Assembly (NCBI GenBank): GCA_020217265.1
Contig: JAIWOS010000003.1
Coordinates: 1-10,000 of the forward strand
Reading direction: 5' to 3'
Length of the DNA stretch: 10,000 bases
Origin: Thiobacillus sp.
GTDB taxonomy: Bacteria; Pseudomonadota; Gammaproteobacteria; Burkholderiales; Thiobacillaceae
In this document: in pieces, positions 1 to 7,336 of the stretch
How positions within the stretch are numbered: position 1 is the first letter of the stretch
Layout: the number at the start of each line of letters is the position of its first letter
The notes under the pieces: generated by a model
Seen by the model: only the letters and a program-made list of their open reading frames with translations
Told to the model about the DNA's origin: nothing
The model's database searches: none
Made by a program: the position numbers and the translations under genes

Positions 1-92
1 GCCACGTGGCCTTCCCCTCCGGCCCCTTCCCCGGCAACGCCGACTGGCTGCCGGCGCGGCTGCTGGACTTCCTGTCCGCGTCGGAGCGCTGA
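1..92 (+). CDS. alpha/beta-fold hydrolase, YheT-like, C-terminal end only
   Basis: Only the last 29 codons are present; the reading frame begins at base 3 and stops at TGA 90-92. The visible peptide starts HVAFPSGPFPG and continues with DWLPARLLDFL. In YheT-type alpha/beta hydrolases the catalytic histidine sits in a GGHVGF-like motif near the C-terminus, followed by a Pro/Gly-rich turn and a last amphipathic helix. The His-Val-x-Phe start and the WLP..LLDFL helix match that arrangement, so the first visible His is probably the catalytic one. The upstream residues that would confirm it (nucleophile elbow, acid) lie outside the window. The protein should be a cytoplasmic esterase-like hydrolase of unknown substrate. 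It is followed by 79 non-coding bases before the next gene, so co-transcription is possible but not shown. The assignment rests on a short tail. Confidence 0.65.
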   Translation, partial: HVAFPSGPFPGNADWLPARLLDFLSASER

Positions 93-159
93 GCGCATCC
101 AGTTCGCCACCTCCGGCGTAAAGGGGTGAGACGACGCACCGTGCGCCGCCATCATCACC

Positions 160-168
160 GGAGGAGGA
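160..168 (+). promoter_or_regulatory. strong ribosome binding site of the DUF4331 gene
   Basis: The stretch GGAGGAGGA lies just upstream of the ATG at 172. It is an unusually full Shine-Dalgarno match and fixes that ATG as the start. It also suggests that this first gene of the cluster is translated more efficiently than the genes behind it, which have shorter GAGG or GGGAG sites or almost none. Confidence 0.75.
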
Positions 169-171
169 AGC

Positions 172-1716
172 ATGAAACGCACCCTGACGAGTCTGGTGCT
201 GGCACTGGCCTGCACCAGCCAGGCGCACGCCGCCAATCACCGCGAAGCGCCGATCACCGCGCTCGATCACAAAGCCGACATCACCGACGTCTACGCCTTC
301 CGCAGCTACAGCGGCGAGGCCACGCCCAAGGTCACGCTCATCATGGGCGTCGATCCGTTGCTGGAACCGGCCAACGGCCCGAACTGGTTTCCGTTCGACC
401 CCGACATCCTGTACGAACTGAAAGTTGACAACAATCAAGACGCCAAGCCCGACATCGTGTTCGAGTTCCGTTTCGTCACCGAGCAGCGCCTGCCCAATCT
501 GTTCCAGGTGTACGCAGGCGTGCCCGGCGGCGCGGCGGCGCCCGCGAATTCGCCCGCGCCGGTGCCCCAGGGCACGCCTATCGTGCCCGACCGAATCGAC
601 AGTTTCGACGACGCGGGGCTGGGGCAAATCCAGCGTTACAGCGTCACGATGGTGAAATACGACGCCGCCGGCAAGGTGCTCTCCCGCACCGTGCTGGCGC
701 AGAATCTGCCCGCGGTGCCCGCCAACGTCGGCCCGCGCACCATGGACTACAGCGCGCTGTATCAGGCCGCGATCCACACGCTGCCCAACAATGTGAAGGC
801 CTTCGCCGGCACCACCGACGACGCCTTCTGGATCGATCTGGGCGGCGCGTTCGACACTTTCAACACCCACGCCTTCCCGGTGCTCACCGCCGCACAGGAC
901 GCCGCCGCCGAAAACATCGCGCCGGACACGGTGTCGGGCTACGCCGTCAACCACATCGCGCTCGAAGTGCCGGTGGCGATGCTCACCCGCACCGGCGCGG
1001 TCGAGCCCGCCAGTTCGCCCGCCGCCACCATTGGCGTGTGGGCTGCGACCTCGCGCCCGCAGGTCACGGTGCGCCGCTCGCCGCTGCCCGCTGCCAACTC
1101 CGGCGGCTGGCGGCAGGTGCAGCGCATGGGCAATCCGCTCATCAACGAACTCCTGATCGGCACCGGATCGAAGGATCGCTTCAGCATGGATCAGCCGGCG
1201 AACGACGCCCAGTTCGCCGGCTTCCTGCTCGATCCGGCACTGCCGCGCGTGATCAATGCGCTCACCGGTGGTGTCGTCGCCATCCCCCCCGCGCCGCGCA
1301 CCGACCTGCTGCCCGTGGTGACCTACGCCGCGCCGATCGCCGCGCCCGGCACGCCGCCCGGCCCGGTGGCCGACCTCTTGCGCCTTAACACTGGCGTGGC
1401 GCCCACCCCGCCCGCTTCGGCGAGCCGGCTCGGACTTTTGGGCGGCGACCCGGCCGGTTTCCCGAACGGCCGCCGCGTGTTCGACGACGTCACCGACGTC
1501 GCGCTGCGCCTGGTGGTCGGCGGCGTGCTGGCCGCGCCTTTCCCCGGCTACGACGCCAACATAGGCGGCCGCCTGGGCGATGGCGTCAACGTCAACGATG
1601 CGCCCTACAAGACCAGCTTCCCCTACGTCGGCGAAGCGCCGTCGGGCCGCGACCGTCGTCACCTCGACCCGGGCGAGCCCGGCTGCACCGCCGGTGGCGG
1701 CGCAGCCTGTCCGTAG
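172..1716 (+). CDS. secreted DUF4331 family protein
   Basis: This is a 514-residue protein. It begins with a clear Sec signal peptide: basic MKR, hydrophobic residues 5-14, and an Ala-His-Ala cleavage site at about residue 20. The mature protein opens with the DUF4331 hallmark HREAP (residues 23-27), followed by a DITDVYAF segment and, near residues 65-75, a GPNWFPFDPD region. The family has no established biochemical function. Members are exported proteins of about 450-550 residues, so this one is full length. The C-terminal part keeps expected elements such as the NPLINELLIG segment (about residue 322 on) and ends in a Gly/Pro-rich tail with two cysteines that could form a disulfide. The start is fixed by a GGAGGAGGA ribosome binding site. 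The gene heads a + strand cluster with TPR, PEP-CTERM and TonB-receptor genes; the export signals of all four suggest a shared envelope task. The family call is secure; the role is unknown. Confidence 0.9.
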   Translation: MKRTLTSLVLALACTSQAHAANHREAPITALDHKADITDVYAFRSYSGEATPKVTLIMGVDPLLEPANGPNWFPFDPDILYELKVDNNQDAKPDIVFEFRFVTEQRLPNLFQVYAGVPGGAAAPANSPAPVPQGTPIVPDRIDSFDDAGLGQIQRYSVTMVKYDAAGKVLSRTVLAQNLPAVPANVGPRTMDYSALYQAAIHTLPNNVKAFAGTTDDAFWIDLGGAFDTFNTHAFPVLTAAQDAAAENIAPDTVSGYAVNHIALEVPVAMLTRTGAVEPASSPAATIGVWAATSRPQVTVRRSPLPAANSGGWRQVQRMGNPLINELLIGTGSKDRFSMDQPANDAQFAGFLLDPALPRVINALTGGVVAIPPAPRTDLLPVVTYAAPIAAPGTPPGPVADLLRLNTGVAPTPPASASRLGLLGGDPAGFPNGRRVFDDVTDVALRLVVGGVLAAPFPGYDANIGGRLGDGVNVNDAPYKTSFPYVGEAPSGRDRRHLDPGEPGCTAGGGAACP

Positions 1717-1725
1717 TCAACGCCC

Positions 1726-1752
1726 TCGCCGCCGGCACCGCGCCGGCGGCGA
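1726..1752 (+). repeat. perfect 11-bp inverted repeat (RNA hairpin) between DUF4331 and TPR genes
   Basis: The left arm TCGCCGCCGGC (1726-1736) and right arm GCCGGCGGCGA (1742-1752) are exact reverse complements around a 5-base loop, ACCGC. The stem is almost all G-C and should be very stable in RNA. It begins 10 bases after the DUF4331 stop and ends 19 bases before the TPR start. No T-run follows (the next bases are TTCCATAC), so it is not a standard intrinsic terminator. Plausible roles are protecting the 3' end of the DUF4331 message or partly attenuating transcription into the TPR gene. A chance palindrome in GC-rich DNA is possible, but a perfect 11-bp arm in a 55-base gap is notable. 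Confidence 0.6.
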
Positions 1753-1771
1753 TTCCATACGCGAGGTCGCC

Positions 1772-3040
1772 ATGAAACCATCTTCCCTGCTCGCCGGCCT
1801 GATCTTCACCAGCCTGCTGGCCGCCGCGCACGCCACCCCGTCCCCATCCAGCCCGGCCGAACAGCGCATCGCGCTGGCGCAGCGCGCAATCGAAAAAAAT
1901 CCGCAACGGCACGAGGCGCACGCCCAGCTCGCCCTGGCGTTTGCCCAGCGTGCACGCGAAACCGCCGACACGGCCTACTACGACCGGGCCGAGGCGGCCC
2001 TCGCGCAGTCGCTGAAACTCGCGCCCGGCAATCTCGAAGCGCGCCGCGTGCACGTCTGGGTGCTGCTCGGCAAGCACGAATTCGCCCGCGCGCTCGAAGA
2101 AGCCCGCGCCCTCAACAAGATCATCCCGGACGATGTGCAGATATACGGCTACCTCGCCGACGCCCACATCGAACTTGGAAACTACGACGACGCCGAACGC
2201 GCCGCGCAGTGGATGCTCGACCTGCGCCCCGGAAACATCCCCGGCCTTGCCCGCGCGGCCTACCTGCGCGAACTCTTCGGCGACATCGAAGGCAGCCTCG
2301 ACCTGATGGCGCAGGCGTATCAGCGCACGCCCCCCGCCGAGCGCGAAGACCGCGCGTGGATTCTCACTCACATGGCGCATCTCCACTTGCTGGACAATCA
2401 GCCGTCGCGTGCCGACGCGCTGCTGGCGCAGGCGCTGGAGCTGTTCCCCGGCTACCACTACGCGCTGGCGCAGCTCGCCAAAGTGCGGCAGGCGCAGGGC
2501 CGCCTCGCCGACGCCGTGGCGCTGCTGCGCCAACACGTCGAAGCCGCGCCGCACCCGGAAAACTACTTCTATCTTGGCGAAGCGCTGGCGCAGAGCGGGC
2601 ACGCAGACGAGGCCGCCGCGGTGTTCAAGCAGTTTGCCGCCGCCGCCGAGGCCGAAAGCGCGTCGTGGGACAACGCCAACCGCGAACTGATCGCCTACTA
2701 CGCCGACCACGCCGACCGCGCCCGCGATGCGCTCAAGCTCGCCGAAGCCGAAATCGCGCGGCGCCAGGACGTGTACACGCTCGACGCCTGGGCCTGGGCG
2801 CTGTATCGCAACGGGCAGTTCGCGCAGGCGCAGCAGGCCATCGCCCGCGCGCTCGCGGTCGGCGTGCGCGACCCCAAACTGCACTACCACGCCGGCATGA
2901 TCGCGCACGCACTGGGTGCGCACGCGCAGGCGCGCGAACACCTGGAAACCGCGCTGCGCTTCGCGCCCTGGGCTGAATTCGCGCCGGCCGCGCGCGCCGC
3001 GCTGCAACCGGGGGCGGCCTCCGCCGCGCCTTCCGCCTGA
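1772..3040 (+). CDS. exported tetratricopeptide (TPR) repeat protein
   Basis: This is a 422-residue protein starting at ATG 1772, with GAGG at 1763-1766 as a modest ribosome binding site. The frame stays open upstream, but this ATG begins a typical signal peptide (MKPSSLL, hydrophobic core, Ala-His-Ala end near residue 21), so the longer version is unlikely. After the signal, nearly the whole protein is helical TPR sequence, roughly 9-10 repeats from about residue 29 to 410. Repeat signatures include the A-x-A-L-A-x-S-L-K-L-A-P-G-N type of helix B ending, LADAHIELGNYDDAERAA, and FYLGEALAQSGHADEAAAVF. TPR arrays are protein-binding scaffolds, and no catalytic domain is visible. It should act in the periplasm or outside the cell. 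Its place between the DUF4331 and PEP-CTERM/TonB-receptor genes suggests that it binds one of those products, but the partner is not shown. The C-terminal tail is Ala/Pro/Ser-rich and probably disordered. Confidence 0.88.
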   Translation: MKPSSLLAGLIFTSLLAAAHATPSPSSPAEQRIALAQRAIEKNPQRHEAHAQLALAFAQRARETADTAYYDRAEAALAQSLKLAPGNLEARRVHVWVLLGKHEFARALEEARALNKIIPDDVQIYGYLADAHIELGNYDDAERAAQWMLDLRPGNIPGLARAAYLRELFGDIEGSLDLMAQAYQRTPPAEREDRAWILTHMAHLHLLDNQPSRADALLAQALELFPGYHYALAQLAKVRQAQGRLADAVALLRQHVEAAPHPENYFYLGEALAQSGHADEAAAVFKQFAAAAEAESASWDNANRELIAYYADHADRARDALKLAEAEIARRQDVYTLDAWAWALYRNGQFAQAQQAIARALAVGVRDPKLHYHAGMIAHALGAHAQAREHLETALRFAPWAEFAPAARAALQPGAASAAPSA

Positions 3041-3067
3041 CCCATTCCAACCATCGGGAGATCCATC

Positions 3068-3799
3068 ATGCGCCTCCACCCCGCCGCCCTGCTTTCATCC
3101 CTGCTGCTTGTCGGCAGCCTCGCCCACGCCGCGCCGATCGTGTTCACCAGCACCAGCTACACCACCTTCGCGCTGGCCGACGCGGGCAACGCCAGCGACG
3201 GCCCCTTCTCCCAGGCCGGCGACGCCAGCCTGCTGCCGCTGTCGTCCTCCGCCAGCGCGCTGGGCGACGACGGCGATACCGCCTCCGCCGTCGCGTTCGC
3301 CGACACGCTGTTCCTCACCGCCACCAGCGAAGCGAATGCCGTCGCCAGTACGGCAGCCTCTACGGCCATTGCCACCTTCACCGGCAGCTTCAACGCCCTG
3401 CCAGGGCTGCTCAATCTCTCGCTTGCCTTCGATGCCCTTATCGACTCTCTGGGCGGCGGGCTTGCCGGCAACCAGCTCGCCGTGACGCTCGAGGTCGGAG
3501 GCATCACCCTGTTCAGCGATCTGCTTTCCAGCAGCGCCCTGATCGACCAGTCCTTCCTGCTGGCAAGCGGCGGCGCGGGGCTCTTCGACCTCACTCTCAT
3601 CGGCACCGCCGAGGCGGCCGCACCGGGCGACTACGCCTTCAGCCTCGCCAGCGTCAACGCCAGCCTCGACGCCGTGGCCGTGCCCGAACCCGGCAGCGTC
3701 GCGCTGCTGCTCGCAGGCATGTTCGGTCTGGGATTGATGCGTCGTCGCCTCGGCCGGGCCGGCGTGCAGGCGGCCAGCGTAGTTCCCACGGGAATTTGA
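3068..3799 (+). CDS. PEP-CTERM sorting-domain protein, Ala/Ser-rich
   Basis: This is a 243-residue protein with a GGGAG ribosome binding site at 3056-3060, seven bases before the ATG. It has an N-terminal signal peptide (MRLHPAALLSSLLLVG, cleavage near the Ala-His-Ala at 19-21). At residues 205-208 it has VPEP, followed by a hydrophobic segment (about 209-224) and RRR at 225-227. This is the tripartite PEP-CTERM signal recognised by exosortase in Gram-negative bacteria, usually those making exopolysaccharide. The mature middle part is rich in Ala, Ser, Gly, Leu and Asp, has no Cys or Trp, and contains no Lys, Arg or His between the signal peptide and the C-terminal RRR. Unusually, 16 more residues follow RRR, whereas most PEP-CTERM proteins end within a few residues. 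The stop TGA overlaps the ATG of the TonB-receptor gene by one base, so the two are probably translationally coupled. Its ligand or structural role is unknown. Confidence 0.88.
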   Translation: MRLHPAALLSSLLLVGSLAHAAPIVFTSTSYTTFALADAGNASDGPFSQAGDASLLPLSSSASALGDDGDTASAVAFADTLFLTATSEANAVASTAASTAIATFTGSFNALPGLLNLSLAFDALIDSLGGGLAGNQLAVTLEVGGITLFSDLLSSSALIDQSFLLASGGAGLFDLTLIGTAEAAAPGDYAFSLASVNASLDAVAVPEPGSVALLLAGMFGLGLMRRRLGRAGVQAASVVPTGI

Positions 3800-5832
3800 T
3801 GCCCTGGAAACAACGGGCGGCAGTTGGCCTCTTGGGGTTGGCCTGCATAACCGGCGCACGGGCAGACAGCATCCACATCCTGCCCGTGATCGAAGTAGGC
3901 GCGGGTAGCGCCGACACCTTTGGGCAATCCGCTGCGGCGAGCCAGGGCACGGTGACCGCGACCGAGCTCGCGCACCGCCCGCTATCACGCCCCGGCGAAA
4001 CACTCGAAACCATCCCCGGCCTGATCGTCACCCAGCACTCGGGCAACGGCAAGGCGAACCAGTACTTTCTGCGTGGTTTCAACCTCGACCACGGCACCGA
4101 TTTTTCGCTGTCGCTCGACGGCATGCCGCTCAACATGCCGACACACGGACACGGCCAGGGCTACGCCGACGCAAACTTTCTGATTCCCGAACTGATCGCG
4201 GCGATCGACTATCGCAAAGGCTCGTATTTTGCCGATGCCGGAGACTTCTCGGCAGCGGGTGCGGCGAACGTGCGCTATTCCGAAAAACTCGCGTTCAGTC
4301 GGGGCGAACTCGCGCTGGGCGAGGACGGCTATCGGCGTGCCTTTGTTGCCGGCTCACCCGAAACCAGTGGCGGACGCCTGCTCTATGCGCTTGAAATCCA
4401 GCGCAACGATGGCCCATGGGATCTGCCCGAAGACCTCGACAAGCTCAATGGCGTGTTGCGCTATTCGACCGGCGATGCGCGCAGCGGCTGGAATGTCACC
4501 GCGATGGCGTATCGCAACGCCTGGCAGAGCACCGACCAGGTGCCGCTGCGCGCGATCGAGTCGGGTCTGATTGGCCGCTTCGGCCATATCGACCCGAGCG
4601 ACGGTGGCAAGACGCATCGGTTCAGCCTGTCGGGCTCGTGGCACGCGAGCGGTGCAAACACCCGCAGCGAGGCCCATGTCTACTTCATCGACTACCGCCT
4701 GCAGCTGTTTTCCAACTTCACCTATTTTGTCGACGACCCGGTGATCGGCGACCAGTTCGAGCAACTCGACGACCGGCGTGTGTTCGGTGGCGCATGGTCG
4801 CAGCTGTGGGTGACGGGCGATGTCGAACACACGGTCGGCGTGCAGGCGCGCCATGACGCCATCGACGCCGTCGGACTGTTCAACACCTCCGCACGCGCGC
4901 GTACCAGCACGGTGCGGCTCGACAAAGTCGAACAGACGAGTGCCGCCGTGTACTACCAGGCAGCGCTCTCGCCACGCCCCTGGTTGCGCCTGATTCCCGG
5001 CGTGCGCGCCGATTTTTACCGTTTCGATGTCGCCAGCGATACCGCTGCCAACTCCGGGCAGGCTCACGATCACATCGTCTCGCCCAAATTCGCCGCAGTA
5101 TTCGGGCCGTGGGCGAAGACCGAGTTTTATCTCAACGCCGGACGCGGTTTCCATTCGAACGACGCGCGCGGCGTGACGATCACCGTCGATCCTGCGAGCG
5201 GCCTGCCAGCCGACCGCGTCGATCCGCTGGTCGCCGCGACCGGATATGAAATCGGTTTACGCACCCGCCCGATGAACGGCTTCGAAACCGCCATCGCCCT
5301 GTTCCAGCTCGATCTCGATTCGGAACTGCTGTTCGTCGGCGATGCCGGTGCCACCGAAGCCTCGCGCCCGAGTCAGCGGCGCGGCATCGAATGGTCGAGC
5401 CACTGGCACCCGGCCAGGAACCTGTCGTTCAATATCGACCTGACCTGGAGCCGCGCGCGCTTCACCGACAGCGACCCCGCAGGCAATCGCATCCCGGGTG
5501 CAATCGAGCGCACCGTGTCGGTCGGTGCGATGTATGACACGCCGCGCTGGTTTGCCGGGGCACGCCTGCGCTACTTTGGCGCGCGCCCGCTTACCGAGGA
5601 CAACAGCGTGCGATCGGCCGCCTCGACGCTCGTCAATCTGGAAACCGGCGTGCGACTCACGCGGCAGCTCGAAGTCGCGATGTCCATATTCAACATGTTC
5701 GACAGCGACGTGTCCGATATCGACTATTTCTACGCCTCGCAGCTGGCGGGCGAGCCGAGCCCGGTCGACGACATTCATATCCACCCCGCCGAACCGCGTA
5801 CCCTGCGGCTGGCGTTGAGTATGCGCTTCTGA
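3799..5832 (+). CDS. TonB-dependent outer-membrane receptor, substrate unknown
   Basis: This is a 677-residue protein counted from ATG 3799, whose first base is the last base of the preceding stop (TGATG). A TTG one codon earlier (3796) is the only close alternative. The signal peptide ends at Ala-Arg-Ala (about residue 22). A short ILPVIEV segment (27-33) could be the TonB box. The plug domain covers about residues 51-160, with the typical SRPGETLETIPGLIV, QYFLRGFNLDHGT and LDGMPLN elements. The rest is alternating beta-strand sequence ending in LRLALSMRF with a terminal Phe, as expected for a BamA-inserted 22-strand barrel. The length is normal for the family. Features that may hint at the ligand are an HGHGQGY motif at 116-122 in the plug and a late DDIHIHP motif in the last barrel strands. 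I cannot assign a siderophore, cobalamin, metal or glycan substrate. No ExbB, ExbD or TonB gene is in the window. It is the last gene of the exported-protein cluster. Confidence 0.92.
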   Translation: MPWKQRAAVGLLGLACITGARADSIHILPVIEVGAGSADTFGQSAAASQGTVTATELAHRPLSRPGETLETIPGLIVTQHSGNGKANQYFLRGFNLDHGTDFSLSLDGMPLNMPTHGHGQGYADANFLIPELIAAIDYRKGSYFADAGDFSAAGAANVRYSEKLAFSRGELALGEDGYRRAFVAGSPETSGGRLLYALEIQRNDGPWDLPEDLDKLNGVLRYSTGDARSGWNVTAMAYRNAWQSTDQVPLRAIESGLIGRFGHIDPSDGGKTHRFSLSGSWHASGANTRSEAHVYFIDYRLQLFSNFTYFVDDPVIGDQFEQLDDRRVFGGAWSQLWVTGDVEHTVGVQARHDAIDAVGLFNTSARARTSTVRLDKVEQTSAAVYYQAALSPRPWLRLIPGVRADFYRFDVASDTAANSGQAHDHIVSPKFAAVFGPWAKTEFYLNAGRGFHSNDARGVTITVDPASGLPADRVDPLVAATGYEIGLRTRPMNGFETAIALFQLDLDSELLFVGDAGATEASRPSQRRGIEWSSHWHPARNLSFNIDLTWSRARFTDSDPAGNRIPGAIERTVSVGAMYDTPRWFAGARLRYFGARPLTEDNSVRSAASTLVNLETGVRLTRQLEVAMSIFNMFDSDVSDIDYFYASQLAGEPSPVDDIHIHPAEPRTLRLALSMRF

Positions 5833-5868
5833 CCGTGCATGCGCCGGCCATTTGTCACAGGGCCGCGC

Positions 5869-5874
5869 TAGAAT
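5869..5874 (+). promoter_or_regulatory. possible -10 element upstream of the phosphomannomutase gene
   Basis: TAGAAT lies 29 bases before the GTG start, within the 71-base gap after the TonB-receptor gene. It is a good sigma-70 type -10 match in otherwise GC-rich DNA. A TTGTCA at 5852-5857 resembles a -35 box, but the spacer is only 11 bases, too short for a normal promoter. Either the -35 is weak and elsewhere or this is chance. If real, it would let the mutase gene be transcribed separately from the receptor cluster. Confidence 0.3.
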
Positions 5875-5903
5875 CGGCGCATTCGCCAATCAGGGAGTGC
5901 GTT

Positions 5904-7277
5904 GTGGATTACCCCAAGGAAATTTTCAAGGCCTACGACATTCGCGGCATCGTCGGCAAATCCTTCACCGTTGAAATCGTCGAGGCCATCGGTCACGCCA
6001 TCGGCTCCGAGGCGGTGGCACGCGGGCAAAGCGAAATCTGCATCGGCCGCGACGGACGGCTCTCAGGCCCGGACATGGCGGCGGCACTCGCGCGCGGTAT
6101 CCAGAAAGCGGGCGTCGGCGTGGTCGACCTCGGCATGGTCGCCACGCCGATGACCTATTTCGCCGCGTATCAGCTGAAAACGAACAGCGCGGTGATGGTC
6201 ACCGGCAGTCACAACCCACCCGACTACAACGGCCTGAAGATGGTGCTGGGCGGCGAAACGCTGTCGGGCGACACCATCCAGAAACTCCGCGAGCGGCTGG
6301 TCAACGGCGACCTTGCCCACGGCGCGGGCAGCTATCGCACTTATGACATCGCGCCCGAGTACCACGCGCGCATCGTTTCCGACATCAAGCTCGCACGGCC
6401 GATGAAGATCATCGTCGATTGCGGCAACGGCGTGCCGGGGGCGTTTGCCGGTGCGCTTTACCGCGCGCTCGGCTGCGAGGTCGAGGAAATGTACTGCGAA
6501 GTCGACGGCAACTTCCCCAACCATCACCCCGATCCCTCTCAGCCCAAGAACCTCGTCGACCTGATCGCACGGCTGAAGACCAGCGACGCCGAAATCGGAC
6601 TCGCCTTCGACGGCGACGGCGACCGCCTCGGCGTGGTGATGAAGGACGGCACCATCATCTTCCCCGACCGCCAGCTGATGCTGTTCGCCGACGACGTGCT
6701 CTCCCGCAACCCGGGCGCGGAAATCATCTTCGACGTGAAATCCACGCGCAAGCTCTTCGACTGGATTCGCGCGCGCGGCGGCAAGCCCACGCTGTGGAAA
6801 ACCGGCCACAGCTTCATCAAGGCCAAGATGAAGGAAACCGGCGCGCTGCTGGCGGGCGAGATGAGCGGCCACGTGTTCTTCAAGGAACGCTGGTACGGCT
6901 TCGACGATGGCCTCTATGCCGGCGCGCGCCTGCTCGAATACCTGTCGAAACAGGCCGACATCAACGCCACGCTGCACGGCCTGCCCGACACGGTGAACAC
7001 GCCCGAGCTCAACATCAAGATGGCCGAAGGCGAGCACTACGCGCTGATGGACACGCTGCAGAAGACCGCGAAGTTCCCCGACGCCAAGGAAGTCATCACG
7101 CTCGACGGCCTCAGAGTGGAATACGCCGACGGCTTCGGCCTCGCGCGGCCGTCGAACACCACGCCGGTGATCGTGCTGCGCTTCGAGGCCGACGACGCCG
7201 ACGCGCTGGAACGCATCCAGAATGACTTCCGGCGGGTGATTCACGAGGCGGCGCCCGGCCTCGCGCTGCCGTTCTGA
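5904..7277 (+). CDS. phosphomannomutase/phosphoglucomutase (AlgC/ManB type)
   Basis: This is a 457-residue cytoplasmic enzyme that interconverts mannose-6-phosphate and mannose-1-phosphate, and usually also the glucose pair, through a phosphoserine. All four domain signatures of the alpha-D-phosphohexomutase family are present. The catalytic serine loop VTGSHNPPDYNG has the active Ser at about residue 102. The metal-binding DGDGDR is at 236-241, the sugar-specificity loop GEMSGH at 318-323, and the C-terminal phosphate-binding loop RPSNT at 415-419. The N-terminal IFKAYDIRG is also typical. The start is taken as GTG 5904, with GGGAG at 5893-5897 six bases upstream and the family-like DYPKEIFKAYDIRG following directly. 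An ATG at 5835 would add 23 residues with no family similarity. The product feeds GDP-mannose and UDP-glucose synthesis for surface polysaccharide, which fits the glycosyltransferases just downstream. Bifunctional versus mannose-specific activity cannot be settled from sequence alone. Confidence 0.96.
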   Translation: MDYPKEIFKAYDIRGIVGKSFTVEIVEAIGHAIGSEAVARGQSEICIGRDGRLSGPDMAAALARGIQKAGVGVVDLGMVATPMTYFAAYQLKTNSAVMVTGSHNPPDYNGLKMVLGGETLSGDTIQKLRERLVNGDLAHGAGSYRTYDIAPEYHARIVSDIKLARPMKIIVDCGNGVPGAFAGALYRALGCEVEEMYCEVDGNFPNHHPDPSQPKNLVDLIARLKTSDAEIGLAFDGDGDRLGVVMKDGTIIFPDRQLMLFADDVLSRNPGAEIIFDVKSTRKLFDWIRARGGKPTLWKTGHSFIKAKMKETGALLAGEMSGHVFFKERWYGFDDGLYAGARLLEYLSKQADINATLHGLPDTVNTPELNIKMAEGEHYALMDTLQKTAKFPDAKEVITLDGLRVEYADGFGLARPSNTTPVIVLRFEADDADALERIQNDFRRVIHEAAPGLALPF

Positions 7278-7336
7278 ACACGCCCCCCGCTCGCCTCCTG
7301 CCCACGCGGGATGGCGAAATCCTCGTTCGCGTCGAC

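Noticed and set aside
118..143. GTAA...CGTG pair before the DUF4331 gene as a possible ECF-sigma promoter
   Set aside because: The two short elements are 18 bases apart, weak and common by chance. I see no convincing sigma-70 or ECF promoter in 93-171, although one may exist there.
1592..3079. Long open frame of 495 codons on the - strand opposite the TPR gene
   Set aside because: It is a mirror of a GC-rich gene with strong third-position bias. The translation is Arg/Gly/Val-rich with no recognisable domain, while the + strand gives a clear signal peptide and TPR repeats.
3095..4003. 302-codon open frame on the - strand opposite the PEP-CTERM gene
   Set aside because: It is low-complexity Gly/Arg/Ala translation without a domain. 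The + strand gene has a signal peptide, VPEP and coupling to the receptor.
5835..5903. ATG at 5835 as the start of the phosphomannomutase
   Set aside because: It lies three bases after the receptor stop but would translate the likely promoter and ribosome-binding region. The family-like N-terminus begins at GTG 5904, which has a well-spaced GGGAG.
6063..7244. 393-codon open frame on the - strand opposite the phosphomannomutase
   Set aside because: It is the antisense shadow of a gene with all catalytic motifs intact, and its own translation shows no domain.
7285..7310. CCCGC...GCGGG inverted repeat after the mutase stop as a terminator
   Set aside because: The arms are only five bases with a loop of about 15 and no T-run follows. 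It is expected by chance in DNA this GC-rich.
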